A DNA stretch of 64,000 nucleotides from Hippopus hippopus (Eukaryota > Mollusca > Bivalvia > Cardiida > Cardiidae). Made by a program: the position numbers and the translations under genes. The notes under the pieces are model-generated. The model did not search any database, was not told the origin of the DNA, and saw nothing but the letters and a program-made list of their open reading frames with translations. Location: NCBI GenBank assembly GCA_946811185.2, contig OX328096.1, forward strand, positions 63,572,845 through 63,636,844. The letters are read 5' to 3'. Positions 39,535-51,420 of the stretch are shown here, in pieces. Position 1 is the first letter of the stretch; the number at the start of each line of letters is the position of its first letter.

Positions 39535-39820
39535 AAGCAGTTAACCCCCTGTAAGAATAATGTGGCTAAAGAAGAAATTTGCTCTTTCTATTTCGCCATT
39601 CTGAGCCTTAACCTGCTAAAAAAATGAAATGAAACTTTTAAGCCAATAGCTAAAAGCCAAATTTTGCTATTTCAAAGTTATCTTTTGGGGGAAAATATGC
39701 CCTTATCGGACAGTGTAGATCCAAGATCAGACTGCACGATTTGTGCAGTCTGATCTTGATATACACTGTCCGCTAAAGGTCAGTGAGTCGCGCTTAGCAG
39801 CCTAAGGGTTAAGTACAATG
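39535..39820. repeat. GATCAGACTGCAC MITE, long form
   Basis: It runs from GTTAACCCCC to CAGCCTAAGGGTTAAG. The asymmetrically placed palindrome at 39708-39777 contains ATCAGACTGCACGATTTG / TGCAGTCTGATCTTGAT and flanking GGACAGTGTAGATC / TACACTGTCC. The end CTAAGCGCGACTCACTGACC (inverted here) is shared with copies at about 53030 and 59775. Confidence 0.65.
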
Positions 39821-39954
39821 TTTCAGTAGATTTTAAACCCTGATATACGGTGACTTTTCATTTTTCAGAGTCATTTAAATCCATATTTACTAATCCTACT
39901 TTTATTATAACAATTATTATTCTACTTTCAAGAATTTTCTAAATTTCGATTTTT

Positions 39955-40010
39955 ACGCAATTTCTGATTGGCTAAACCAAATGGTTTAGCCAATCGAAAA
40001 TTGCATTTCT
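39955..40010. repeat. ATTGGCTAAACC palindrome
   Basis: ATTGGCTAAACCAAATGGTT is followed by TAGCCAATCG; second copy of the repeat at 16475-16515. Confidence 0.65.
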
Positions 40011-41222
40011 GTCTTAAATTAGAACTACAATGAGAATGCAATTTAGAATAGTATTTCAGTTTTATCGCGGTGGGCAGTGCACCAGTGCTTCAGCCTTGAT
40101 TAATATACCTACTCAAGAAGCCTAACACACTGTCTAGCCTGGTTCACTTACGCTCATTAAAGGGCGGTAGGTATGCTAGTCTTGACATAGAAATTATTAA
40201 TGAGAACCTTCTTGACTCTGTTTAATTCTATGGTATAATAACAAATGATCGCGTGCTCCCTTACCACATATCACCATCTTTTAACGACCCTGAGAGAGAA
40301 GGCATTTGATAACAATGTTGGAAATTGACAAAACCATTTCCCACAATGTTTTCTACTCGTTCAAGGATATGTCCCACAATTTGACATACATATAATTTGT
40401 CATCTGAAAATGGTGTCAATTCAGACAAGTCTAAAATGGTGTCTGCAAGTTTTCTTTAGAAGTTAAGAGTAATGCAATCGTTCACGTCAATACTAGGCTT
40501 TAACAACAACAGAATTTTAGACTTGTCTATACTGAGCGCATTTGCAGACAACAAACTTAAATGCGGTTCAAATGACGGGATTTGTGGTTGAAAATATTTG
40601 AAACCAATGTTGGCAAAAGGAAAAAAGGCATTGCCAGCGGTGTGATACCATTTCTCCGAAGGAAAGACACTGGCGGGGGAAAAAAAAAAACTTTTTCCGA
40701 GGGAGATAAATATGAAAGTTCTTTATTAGTTAACTGGCTTGCTTCCCCTGGATTTGGTTGCACCTTCATTATTCCTACTAGAGTCAAAAAACGCCAGACA
40801 ATGTTTTTGAAAACAATCGTTTTCCTCGGCGAAAAGTGCTATGTATGTGCCTCAAGTGTATATATAGCTTCGTAGTGTTCAAGTGAGGTCGGCTAATACA
40901 ACTTTTCTAGAACACATACAATTGGACATAGATGTTACGCTTCCTGTTGAGGGCATTTCTGTTTAACGCTTAACTCCCTACCGAACAACAAAATTTCAGA
41001 CTTTGCAGACGACAAAATTAAATGTCACTCAAAAAATAGAAATTCGTTTTTGGAAAGGTAGAAAACATTGTTGGAATAAGAGAAAATGACGAATACAAGC
41101 ATTAAAAATTTGTAATTTTTCCACAATGCTTCCGAAGTCTTCTTCAATAGGGCTGTTGAAACTCGGGATTGTTTGGTAAAGTATTAAAGGGCTTAAAACG
41201 CCTTATGTTGTTTTTGAAGACA
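40011..41222. other. Repeat-derived spacer, no gene seen
   Basis: It holds eroded hairpin MITEs (about 40290-40400, 40985-41180) and a purine-rich stretch at 40618-40700 whose open frame lacks any recognisable domain. Confidence 0.4.
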
Positions 41223-41276
41223 ATGTAGATCAAGGTCATACAGCACAAAACGTGCCGTCTAATCTTGAATCTACAC
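41223..41276. repeat. GATCAGACTGCAC hairpin, diverged
   Basis: TAGATCAAGGTCATACAGC pairs with CGTCTAATCTTGAATCTA. Confidence 0.6.
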
Positions 41277-41409
41277 TACTTGCTACTTTATTACGTATAT
41301 TGGCTAAAACAATCTTGTGTGCAACTGAAAGTCGCAAAAAGCACAAAACTGTGTCTCTAACATTCACTGACAGCTTCACTACTGACGTCATCATGATTAT
41401 CATACTTTA

Positions 41410-41587
41410 CTCTCAATCAATCAATCAATCAGACAATAAGTGAGTCAGACATACAGTCAGACATTCAGTCCCTTCTTCCTTCCTTCCTTCCTTCCGTCCG
41501 ACCATCAGTCAGTCAGTCAGTCAGTTCGACCTTCAGCCAGCCAGCCAGCCAGCCAGCAAGTCAACCAACCAACCAACCGACCGACCG

Positions 41588-41619
<32 letters not shown>

Positions 41620-41620
41620 T
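41410..41620. repeat. Tetranucleotide tracts
   Basis: Successive (CAAT)n, (TTCC)n, (CAGT)n, (CAGC)n, (CAAC)n, (CGAC)n and (CAAT)n runs. They adjoin the 3' end of the SINE that follows, whose tail is probably the source. ORFs here are artefacts. Confidence 0.85.
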
Positions 41621-41624
41621 TTTG

Positions 41625-41915
41625 TATTTAATGCCATTTTAACATTATTTAAGTTATCTGTCTGCGGCAAAGTAACCTATCCATACTTTCCTGAATTTTC
41701 TTTTGCCAGAACTTCGAACAATATTCTTCCCAAGCCACTGCTGCTTTCTTACATAGCTCTCGTCGAAACAATGTTCTCTGGTGAAGGAGAAACTAATCCT
41801 GTCGGAAATACTATCACCAATCTTATGAGTGAAATTGGCCGAGCTGGGGCTTTGAACCGGAGAACCCATGGGTCCAAGTCCCGTGCGAAAGCAACTGAGC
41901 TATCGGGCTGGGGAA
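41625..41915 (-). mobile_element. tRNA-headed SINE, minus orientation
   Basis: It starts TTTTGTATTTAATGCCATTT, contains CAAGCCACTGCTGCTTTC, and ends in a tRNA-like head with the minus-strand B-box-like GGTTCAAAGCCCC and A-box-like TAGCTCAGTTGC. The (CAAT)n tract lies at its 3' end. Confidence 0.7.
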
Positions 41916-41919
41916 AAGG

Positions 41920-42250
41920 AACTTTAATGCATCTGCAAAAAGTATTGACCCATGTCAGCCTGCGCAGTCCGCCCAGACTGACATGAGTCGAAACTTTTTG
42001 TGATGGACAAGTTTTCTACTTGTCCAGGGACCATTCTACCTCGCTATTCAGTCGGCTATGGTGGATTTTTAGACATGGTGGATTTTTATGGATCTATAAT
42101 TATACGACGATTTGCTTGTTATAATGCATCACGGAGGGCAAATTTTCTACTTGTCCAGGGACCATTCTACGTCGTAATTCAGTCGGTTGTTAGACAGGGT
42201 GGATTTCATGGATCTATAATTATACGAGGACTTGCTTGGTATAATGCACT
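41920..42250. repeat. CAGCCTGCGC hairpin MITE with a duplicated body
   Basis: The palindrome CCATGTCAGCCTGCGCAGTC / CAGACTGACATGAG is followed by two body copies, each with TTTTCTACTTGTCCAGGGAC and GGATCTATAATTATACGA. One body segment is therefore tandemly repeated (about 100 bp). Confidence 0.65.
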
Positions 42251-42269
42251 ATGAAGATGCATTAAAGTA

Positions 42270-42950
42270 CCAAAAGCGGCCAAAAGTAAACAAGGCGGGT
42301 GTTAAAATGCATTTAAATTTAAATCATGCCGTCTAAATGTATGGAAATTATCGTGAAGGTGACAATATGCTATTGTATTATTGGTCCATGTTTTTGTCAG
42401 TGGCAGAAAAAATAATTTTGAATGTATGTCAAAAGTTGCCAGGTCGCTCCATCCTTTGTTTACTTTTTACCTTTTAATATTCATTTTCCTGCCAGCAACT
42501 GATACTTAGACCGACCATGTAATAAAAGATTGTCATTTTCATAATAATTTTCATACATTTAAAGGCCCAACAGCGGCCAAAAAATACAATGCAGGTGTTT
42601 AAATGCACTTATATTTAAAGCATACCATTTAAAAGTATGGAAAATATTGTAAATATGACAATCTGTTGTTGTGTGTTAGGTCCAAGTGTTAGTTGCTAGC
42701 AGAAAAATGAACTTAAAATTTAGGCTAAAAGTAAACAAAAGATAGAGTGACCTGGCAGTTTTTAACCTAGTTTTAGATTAATTACTCTGCCACCGCCTAA
42801 CACTTGGACTGACCGTACAATAACAGATTGTCATCTTCACAATAACTTCCATTTACTCTTGGGAGCTATTATTACTTTATTTAAATGGTATGATCTAACT
42901 TCAAATGTGCTTCAACATTCGCATTGTTTACGTTATGACTGCTGTTGTGG
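42270..42950. repeat. Two GGCCAAAAGTAAACAA foldback MITEs
   Basis: Each copy has an outer arm with AATGCATTTAAATTTAAA-type sequence and central inverted arms around AGTGACCTGGCA / GTCGCTCCATC and GGTCCAAGTGTTAG / CTAACACTTGGACT. Related copies lie at 52140-52440 and 57510-57880. Confidence 0.65.
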
Positions 42951-43199
42951 CTTTAAACCCCCTTTTTTCCCGGAGCGCTGCTAAAATACAAATACCAATA
43001 ACAAGACGGTGAGTGAACCTGCCTTTTATTTTCTCACGCTATGCGGTGCAGACCTTTCATTATAAAACTGAATCGCGTTACAAAATGAGAAACGCATCGA
43101 ATGTTGCTGACTGCTGTACTCATTTCACAAGGACAACATTTTAGAGAGCTCCAAATTAAAAGTATTTGCAGACGACAATTTCAATATAGCTAAAGTCAT

Positions 43200-43400
43200 A
43201 GACATGTCTCTAGAAGAACAGAAAATATTGTGGTAAAAGGAGAAACAAGCATTTTCTCATTTTCCTGCCATGTTTTCAAAAAGCTTCTGTCTCAGGATCG
43301 TTAAAAGTTTGAAATTTTGGTAAATGGTTTTGCAGGCAGTAAAGATCAAGATAAGATTGCACAGAACGTGCAGTCTGATCTTGGATCTTCATTGTGCGCT
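43200..43400. repeat. Two adjacent hairpin MITE cores
   Basis: A GGTAAAAGGAGAAACAAGC / GCATTTTCTCATTTTCC core (43230-43275) is followed by a GATCAGACTGCAC-type core (43340-43395). Confidence 0.6.
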
Positions 43401-43671
43401 ATATAGTGAACTGACACGGTAAAAAAACAGTTTTGAAATCGCAAGCACTGCTTCTTTCCTGTTATTTGAAATTGTCCGTTCCGTTTATTTAGCGGTTCAA
43501 TCCAACCAAGGATGAAGGTCTCTTGTCCTTTTTGTCTCACGTTGTGGAGATGTTTTAGATAAATGACAGTGACAACTGTTAACCTGTTACCTCATATACA
43601 GTTTGTTGGTTCTTCAGTGGTAACTACAAGAAGAAAGTGGAGGAGGAGGAGCCATTGATTGATCGGATGAC

Positions 43672-43745
43672 TGACTGACTGCCTTACTGACTGACTGACT
43701 GACTGACTGGCTGGCTGACTGACTAACAGACTGACTGACTCATTG
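43672..43745. repeat. (GACT)n tract
   Basis: Imperfect GACTGACT repeats. Confidence 0.8.
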
Positions 43746-43904
43746 ATTCGTTGATTCCAAGCTTCATCAATATTTCAGTCGTACCACGTGCACAGCTTCT
43801 ATATTCACATATGTCCTGGGTTTCACTTGTACAAGGCTGGGGCTCTGAAGTGTATTGTCATAGGACAATAATCTTACACCTTACCACTGATCCACTTAGG
43901 ACCC

Positions 43905-44005
43905 ACAGGAGAAGAACAACAACAACGACTACTTCTACAACATCAACCACTACTACTACTTCTACCTCAACAACCACAATAATAATAATAACAACTACAA
44001 CAACA
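43905..44005. repeat. Trinucleotide (ACA/ACT/AAT)n tract
   Basis: AGAACAACAACAACG and AATAATAATAATAAC runs. The Thr/Ser ORF across them is not a gene. Confidence 0.8.
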
Positions 44006-44369
44006 GTCTGATCTTCGATCTATACTTTCCAGTATTTTGCGAGATACTGATAAAATCAAAAATCTTTGATATTGGCGTATGGGCACTCTGTAGCAGGCTA
44101 CAAATCTTCGACCGGTCAAAAATTGCAACATTTGCAGACTATGAATTAAATCTTGCTCAAATGACGATCTTTATCTTTGAAAAAACATTCGGTAACCCTC
44201 GGGTAATTCGTTGATCAAGCCTCTCCGCTATATCACGTAGCTTGACATGCACATACACGGTACATTTCTTCTGGACAACACTTTTTTTAAAGATATATAG
44301 GCACAAAGTTATTTTTAATTTTCACAAAGATCGGGAAAAAAGGCGTTTTGTTGCCTTGTTTGCTTTGGA

Positions 44370-45140
44370 AAGCAAGATCAGACTTAACAAAACGTACAAT
44401 CTGATCTTAATACTACTCCAACCGATATTATTGGAGCTATACTTTTCGAATTCCGTGATATGATGCAGTTTCAACAGAAAATGTCTATTAACATTCCCTT
44501 TCGTAATCTCGCGATCACCATCATTATTACCAGTGTTGTTGTTGTTGTTGTTGCTTTTGTTGCTGGTGTCGTTCCTGACTTTCAAATCAGCGGTTTTTTT
44601 TCCATGCAGACACTATATATAAACGTGGCAGCGAAGATCTGGGTAGGCCTTTACACAGTCTTGGCGGGGTCTCTTCGATACTCTGGGCATTTCTAAACTC
44701 TTTTACCACCAAATATAATTGAGCCATGCTCTGGCAAAAAGGGGGCTTAATGCAGCTTCGTGATACATTGTACATGTACCAAGCAAGACATTACATAATT
44801 GTGGATACATAAAATTCATCTAGTCTTACAATCCATTGGAACTGGAAGTAGAATGGTCCGTGGACATACAGAAAATCTGAAAAATAGCAAAAGTTTCGAT
44901 CCATGTCAGCCTGCGCGAAGTGCGCAGGCTGACATGGATCGATACTTTTTCAAGACGCATTAAACCCCCTTTACACAGAAGATGGCTCAAATAAACTCGA
45001 TCTCTTTAGACGGCTGAAAATAGAATCTACCGAAACTTAATTTTTTTTTTATAAAATAGGGTTGACTAAAGAAGAGGGCACTTAAGATTCAAGATGAGAC
45101 TGCACCTTCTGTGCAGTCTGATCTTGATCTATGCCCTCCG
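44370..45140. repeat. Cluster of hairpin MITEs
   Basis: A diverged GATCAGACT core lies at 44370-44420. A full CAGCCTGCGC MITE runs from about 44722 (GAGCCATGCTCTGGCAAAAA) to 44990 (CCCCCTTTACACAGAAG), with core CATGTCAGCCTGCGCGAAG / TGCGCAGGCTGACATGG. Another GATCAGACT core is at 45078-45140. Confidence 0.65.
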
Positions 45141-45529
45141 CAAAAAGGCCCCGTTGGCGCCAAAATGGTTAAAGACACAGCCGTGCCCTTAAAGCGGTAC
45201 CCCTACGTGACGGGGCTAGGGAGTTCAAATACATGCTTGGCCTTATCTCTTTTGAGGGATTTCTAGATCGTTGTGATAGGGCCATCCTCTTTGCTATACA
45301 AAGCTTCGATCTTTTTAAGTGAGCAAGCAGCCAGTGACTAGGAGAGAGTGATGCACATAATACCTCATGATCCTATTTTGCGCCACTGGAGAAAACATGG
45401 GCTTTTCACGGACGGTGCAGTCTAATCGTTTATTAAGTCAAGCCTATACGATTAGAGAACCTCAGTTTAAATGAATTGCACATACTGTACTTTCAGTCAT
45501 CGAAATCGGTCCCATCTGTATACTTGGCG

Positions 45530-45760
45530 CTTAACTCTTTACCAAACGACAAAATTTTAGACTGGTCCAAATTGAAAGCACTTGCAGATGACAAAATAAA
45601 CGTAACTCAAAAATTGAAATTTGTTTCCAGCAGGGTAGAAAACATTGTGGGAAAAGGAGAAAATGCTGGTTACCAGCATTTTCTCCTTTTCCCACAATGT
45701 TTTCAAAAGGCTTTTATCTCAGGGTCGTATAAACCAGGGATTGTTCGGGAAAGGGTTAAA
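45530..45760. repeat. GGAGAAAATGCTGG hairpin MITE, well preserved copy
   Basis: The ends TTAACTCTTTACCAAACGAC and GGGAAAGGGTTAA are inverted. The central palindrome GGGAAAAGGAGAAAATGCTG / CAGCATTTTCTCCTTTTCCC is perfect. The part GACAAAATTTTAGACTGGTC recurs next to most cores. Other copies are near 12180, 36300, 48205, 49310, 54745, 62300, 63270 and 63785. Confidence 0.75.
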
Positions 45761-45861
45761 GAGTTAAAAGTTACAAGAAACAGAGAAAAGCATGATAGGT
45801 TAACTGGTATGTGTTTATAACTGAAATACAGTAAGAGTACGCAGTTAAAAACACAACAAAC

Positions 45862-46110
45862 GTTTAACCATGCTCTAGCAAAGGGGAGTTTAATGCAAGT
45901 CATGACATAATAAGATATCCATAAAATCCATTTTGTCTAACAAGCGACGGAATCCTGAGGTAGAATAGTCCATGGACATGCATGAAATTTACAAATAGAA
46001 CAAAAGTTCGAGCCACGTCGGGCTGCGCAGACTGGGCAGGCTGACATTGTTCGATACTTTTTGCAGATGCATCAAGCTCCCTTTTCACAGAGCCAATGAT
46101 GACTCATTTC
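45862..46110. repeat. CAGCCTGCGC MITE, diverged
   Basis: It runs from ACCATGCTCTAGCAAAGG to CTCCCTTTTCACAGAGCC with core GTCGGGCTGCGCAGACTGGG. Confidence 0.6.
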
Positions 46111-46439
46111 TTGAAACAAAGGAAGGCGGGGGAGGACAAAAAAACAGATTGTCAAAATAAAAATGGCGTCGAGTTGGTCTACTCTTTTGAATAAATTTTA
46201 CATAATTATAATTATGTCCGAGTATTTGACGTTCATGAACTTCATCTATATTCGATATCTGCCACGATGTTTTCAAAAGCAGAGTGCTGCAAAACAACTT
46301 CGTGGGGGGGGGATAACTTGTCAACCCTAAACATTTTAGCAGACGGCAAATTTTTAGAGTGCTCCAAAAACATTATTGAAAATATTTGCAGACGACAATT
46401 CAAGTATTGCTCACATGGTGAGATATATCTTTGAAGATT

Positions 46440-46960
46440 GAAAAAAAAATGGGAATATGAAAGAATGCTGGTTATAATGAACATTTTTCTCCTTTTCGCA
46501 CAATATTTCAAGAACCCCAGATTCGTTAAAACGTGGGTTTGTGCTATAGAGGACTAGGTATATTTTAAATAAACAAAAATTTCAAGGCGACAGTTGAAAA
46601 ATAAAACATAAAATAAATTTCTTTTCTGAAAAAAAAGCACTTATCGGACAGTGTAGATCCAAGATCAGACTGCACGTTCTGTGCAGTCTGATCTTGGATT
46701 TACACTGTCCGCAAAGCGGGTTTAGGTTCGCTCAATTCAGGCCTAGGGGTAATGTTTCATCTCGGCGCAACTCACCTCAATTTTTTCCAGCATATAATTA
46801 CAATAATTTGTACCTGATAACATTTAATCTAGACAACATGTACAGGTAATTAAAGAATTTCAAATAATTCTAACCCCTAGGCTACATGACGCGACGACAT
46901 ACACAACTGCGGACAATGTCGATTAAAATCAGACTGCACAGAACATAGAATGTGGATCAA
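46440..46960. repeat. Hairpin MITE cluster
   Basis: An eroded GGAGAAA core at 46450-46510, a well preserved GGATCAGACTGCAC-type core at 46646-46712, and a half copy at 46915-46960. Confidence 0.55.
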
Positions 46961-47448
46961 CGCTTATACAAAACTTTTTCGGCGTAGCTGAAAGTGCTGG
47001 CTTTTGACATACTTCTTGGTAGTGATAAAAATGAATAAATAGATATTTGTGATTGGTAAAATATGTAGACATGTTTATTATAGACATATTTAGGGCCCCT
47101 GCCTATTTGCTAGCAAATTTACACCGTCTGTCTTTTTTAAAGACATTTCTTGTTTCGTGTTCAACTCACCTGAGCATAGCATTTCAAAATTGTACAGACT
47201 GGATTTGATACACCTCACAGAGCAATTTCTTTTTAAACTTTTCGAATTTCTCTTTCTTTCTTATTAAATGAAAGTTCTAATTGTCATACTTACAGAAGTA
47301 CTAATGAATCCGAGAACAAACTCAATTGATCATGAACTCAAGTTTTATACACACAGGCGATGATCTTAATCTACACTAACCAATCAAGTGAAATTTCCCC
47401 CTACACGATAGCAACTTTGAGAAAAAGTAAAACAGCGTTATGGGTTTT

Positions 47449-47805
47449 TAAAGATACATCCTTACAGCCAGAGAGAGAAAACCGCTGCAAAAACTCGATA
47501 GCGAGTAGAATGGCTCGGAATTTAGTCATTTGTGTAAACAGAAATCAATTACCAGCATATATGGTGTAAAGGATAAAGAAACTCAAGGAACTGCTCTTCG
47601 ATTTAAAACCGGAAACGACAATAGTGATTTCTTCGAAGGCCTCCAGAATATGAAAGGCATTTTCTATCTGTCGTAATCTGTGCAACCTTGCAACCGTCAG
47701 GGGCATCATTTGGCATGAAGATACAAGATGATTATGCTTTCATAAAATAAAGATGAAATGGGTTAAAAAACTGGCTGAAAACGAGTATAGGTGTATCTTT
47801 AACTG
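47449..47805. repeat. TTAAAGAYACAT 340-bp MITE, complete copy
   Basis: Starts TTTAAAGATACATCCTTACA, ends GTATAGGTGTATCTTTAAC. Shares its body with copies at 7964, 55195 and 62674. Confidence 0.7.
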
Positions 47806-47839
47806 TTGGTTGGAAAGTTTAAATCCATTTAATTTAGCA

Positions 47840-48310
47840 GTTTAACCCTGTACCAAACAACCCTTGTTTTCACAACCACACGAAAGAAAGCTTTTGAAAA
47901 CATTGGCTGGAAAAGGAGAAAAAAGGGGTGACGAGCATTTTCGACTTTCCACTACAATGTTTTCTACTCTCTTACAAGTTGATATGTGATCATTCTAGCC
48001 ACAGTTAACTTGTACGTCTGCAAATCATTTGAGTTTTGCAGTAGTCTACAGTTTCATCGTCTGTTACAGAGTTTAGGATGTTAATTAACTCTTCACTAAA
48101 CGACAAAATTTTAGACTGGTCAAAATTCAAAGCATTTGCAGACGACAAACTTAATGTTACTCAAAACATAAAATTCATCTTTTATAGGGTAGAAATCATT
48201 GTAGGAAAAGGAGAAAATGCTGGTTACCAGCATTTTCTCCTTTTCCCGCAATGTTTTCAAAGGTCTTCTTTAGGGTCGTTAAAACTCTGGATAGTGTGGT
48301 AAAAGCTTAA
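47840..48310. repeat. Two GGAGAAAATGCTGG hairpin MITEs
   Basis: A diverged copy lies at 47840-47975 and a near-perfect one at about 48085-48305, with its TTAACTCTTCACTAAACGAC start. Confidence 0.65.
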
Positions 48311-48892
48311 AATTGTAAAGGGTCGGTACGCGGTTTCTGTACACTATCCGGGAAAGAATGTTGTATCGGCGATCGATGTTCATTGTCCAATCGAGTCTTT
48401 CCGCTTCGTCTAACTACACCTTTTACCTGTCACTAAACTATTTTTGGCCGGTTTGAAATAAGACGTATGCCAACCGAAGCATGGAGATTTTAATGGTCTT
48501 TACTTGAATCGCTTGAAGTGAATTGTAATTTTCGGTGGCAAAAAAAAATTACTTGACATATATTTGGATCTTGTGTCATAGGGCGGAGAACGTATCGGTA
48601 CGAGGGTTGAAAGTGCTACCGTGGGACGTTTAGTGCGCGGAGGGTGTGTTTGTTTTGGAACTATTTTCGACTATTTTCAATTCGTGATTTTGGAGACAAT
48701 AATTTCTACAGGTGCAAGGTATCTTCGATAGGATCGTATTACTTGACCTGCCACGCCCCTGGTGTTTTGTAACTTTGCGAGGGAAAAAGTGTTTGGGAAG
48801 TTTGTGGACTCCTACTCTGACTAGAGGCTTAATGGAACAGTAGTGAAGCAGGCATAGTAAACCAGGAACTGCTGATCGTGATATTCATCATC
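48311..48892 (+). promoter_or_regulatory. Repeat-free, GC-richer stretch: probable promoter and 5' UTR
   Basis: This is one of the few segments in the right half without a recognisable repeat. It has more CG dinucleotides than its surroundings (GAACGTATCGGTACGAGGG, GGGACGTTTAGTGCGCGG). It runs directly into the putative signal-peptide exon. No TATA box is evident. Confidence 0.35.
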
Positions 48893-48955
48893 ATGCACGG
48901 AAGACACGTGCACATCGGGTTTTTGGTGCTTTTCGTAGCGGTCTGCGTCCTATCG
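48893..48955 (+). CDS. Putative first coding exon: signal peptide
   Basis: The ATG at 48893 begins MHGRHVHIG and continues with the hydrophobic FLVLFVAVCVLS, then stops exactly at a GGTGAGT splice donor (GT at 48956). Twenty-one codons with basic start and hydrophobic core form a classical secretory signal. The next exons would lie outside the repeat-filled sequence to the right; none was identified before 64000. The protein cannot be named. Chance is possible, but the donor in phase 0 right after a signal peptide and the repeat-free upstream region support it. Confidence 0.45.
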
Positions 48956-49019
48956 GTGAGTCAACATTTTGCTAACATCTATCTTCTTATTTGATATTTG
49001 ACACACCTCTTGCGCACGG

Positions 49020-49420
49020 TGAAAACCAAGATCAGACGGCACATAATTTGTAGTCTGATCTTGATCTGGATCTTCCGCAAAAGGTGCTAATCTTCGACCC
49101 TCGACATCCTCGATTGCAGTGGAAAAATGCCGTTTCAAAAACACATGTTTTAAGCAAGCATTATACACAATTCTCAAAGAAGGCAAATACATTCAACTCT
49201 TACCCACACAGTAAAATTTTAGTCTGATCAAAATTGAAAAAAAAGATAGTAGACGACAAATTAAATGTTGCTTAAACGGTAGGATTTGCTTTTAAAAATA
49301 GAGAAAACATTTTGGAAAAAGGAGAAAATGCTACCAGCATTTTCTCCTTTTCCCAAAATGTTTTTCAAAAGGCTTCCATCGCAGGATCGTTAAAACTCGT
49401 GATTGTGTGGTAAAGGGTTA
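49020..49420. repeat. GATCAGACT core and GGAGAAAATGCT MITE
   Basis: The core at 49020-49080 is followed by a MITE (49195-49420) whose palindrome GGAAAAAGGAGAAAATGCTA / CAGCATTTTCTCC is at 49310-49365 and which ends GGTAAAGGGTTAAA. Confidence 0.65.
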
Positions 49421-49827
49421 AATGCACATGTACAAGACAAGCATTTTGAAAACATTGTGGTTGGAGGAGAAATGTTGGTGAACGGCGTTTCCTCCTATTC
49501 CAACAACGTATCAAAATCAAGTCCTTTCAAGGAATCTTTACTTTGCGGTCTAGAAATACTTTCGATGTGGATCAATTCAAAGTTTTGTCGTCTGCTAAAG
49601 AGTTAAGAAATAATGATTGACAATATTTCACACGGATGACTTAAAAGTCGTCTGCAGCAAATTTGTGTCTGGAGGCGGAAAGTTACTGTCTGTGAAGCTG
49701 TAGGTCCGATTTTTGTTCTCCGCCGAGAAATATTTCAGTCAGCTATGTATTTCAAGGGCCTTTTTGGGTTGCCAGACACTGCAGAACCAAAGCCTAGTAT
49801 AGGTGAAACTAAAAAGATACTAATAGG

Positions 49828-49905
49828 CGATTGATTGATTAATTGATTGATTGATTGATCGATCGATGGATTGATGAATGGATGGATGGATGGATCGATT
49901 GATCG
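49828..49905. repeat. (GATT)n/(GATG)n tract
   Basis: TTGATTGATTGATTGATCGA and GGATGGATGGATGG runs beside the satellite element. Confidence 0.8.
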
Positions 49906-49908
49906 ATG

Positions 49909-50784
49909 GATATAGGGCTAAATGTGGTTGTGTTACCTTTCTACGTGGTATCAGTGATACCACAGAGAAACATTACTTACATATTATATAGGGGATCTTT
50001 CTCTAGTATCACAGGATGTCAGTGATACCACAGCGAAAGATCACCAATACATTATATAGGGGATCTTTCGTTGTGGTATCGCTGGGTATCACAGGATGTC
50101 AGTGATACCACAGCGAAAGATCACCTATATATTATATGGGGGTGGGGTCTTTCGTTGTGGTATCGCTGGGTATTACAGGATGTCAGTGATACCACAGACA
50201 GCGAAAGATCACCTATATATTATATGGGGGTGGGGTCTTTCGTTGTGGTATCACTGGGTTATCACAGGATGTCAGCGATATCACAGCGAAAGATCACCTA
50301 TATATTATATGGGGGTACCTTTCGCTGTGGTATCACTGGGTTATCACAGGATGTCAGCGATATCACAGCGAAAGATCACCTATATATTATATGGGGGTAC
50401 CTTTCGCTGTGGTATCACTGGGTATCACAGAATGTCAGCGATATCACAGCGAAAGATCACCTATATATTATATGGGGGTATCTTTCGCTGTGGTATCACT
50501 GGGTATCACAGGATGTCAGCGATACCACAGCGAAAGATTACGTATATAGTATATGGGGATCTTTCGTTGTGGTATCACTGGGTATCACAGGATGTCAGAG
50601 ATACCACAGCAAAAGATCACCTATATATTATACGGGGAATCTTTCGTTGTGGTATCACTGGGTATCACAGGATGTCAGAGATACCACAAGAAAAGATCAC
50701 CTATATATCATACGGGGAATCTTTCGTTGTGGTATCGCTGACGTTTTGTTGAAGCGTCACACAACCATATTTAGCCCTATATCA
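49909..50784. mobile_element. TIR transposon filled with a palindromic 80-bp satellite
   Basis: The ends are GATATAGGGCTAAATGTGGT (left) and ACCATATTTAGCCCTATAT (right), inverted copies of each other. Between them are nine units, marked by GATGTCAG or AATGTCAG at 50015, 50095, 50179, 50268, 50350, 50430, 50512, 50591 and 50671 (period 80-89). Each unit is itself a palindrome: CTTTCGCTGTGGTATC and GATACCACAGCGAAAG around GGGTATCACAGGATGTC. Both long frames across it are artefacts of the repeats. No transposase is present. Confidence 0.75.
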
Positions 50785-51420
50785 AATAATCCAGTGTTTA
50801 AATGACATTTAGAAACAAAGTTTTTGAAAACATCCTGGGAAAATGAAGAAAAGCTGTAATGAGCATTTTCTCCTTTTCCCATAATGTTTTGAAAGGGCTT
50901 CTTTAGGATTAGAAAACACGTGATTGTTTGGCAAAGTTTTTAATATTTTTCGATGCAAAAGGCTGAAAATATAAGGAACGGTGTGTATATTCGTAAGTAG
51001 GCCAATAACACAAAATTATCCCACATAATACAGATTAAGTCTTTGAGTCCATTTACCACAATGATTTCTACCCCTTCTGAGACAAATTCTACCATTGGAG
51101 GCACAGCTAATTTGTCGTTTGCTTGGACAAGGGGAGCAATGAGGGTCTTCTGCTGTACTATACAATACAAACATTGATATATCATATCGGTTTTTACTCA
51201 GTTCTAATCCACTCCTATAGGATTTTGTACGCTGACCTTGTCGAATGGAAGACGAGAACAAACTCTTTAATAATTTAAACTTCTTATACTGACCCGTTAC
51301 CTTACAGCCGTCTTAGTAAGCGTCTTGAAGCAGAACATTGTTTTGAAAACATTGTGACAAAAGGGGAAATTGCTCTTACAGAGCAATTTCCCATTTTGCC
51401 GCAATATTTTATGTGTACTT
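50785..51420. repeat. Two eroded GGAGAAA hairpin MITEs and spacer
   Basis: Cores near 50832-50890 and 51345-51410 (AAAGGGGAAATTGCTC / GAGCAATTTCCCATTTT). No gene between them. Confidence 0.5.

Noticed and set aside
49930..50740. CRISPR-like array
   Set aside because: Units are contiguous palindromes without unique spacers, in a eukaryotic repeat context.
50071..50805. Overlapping 244- and 218-codon frames with repeated SLWYHWVSQDV-like units
   Set aside because: They come from the 80-bp palindromic satellite, whose non-stop content in several frames gives artefact ORFs.
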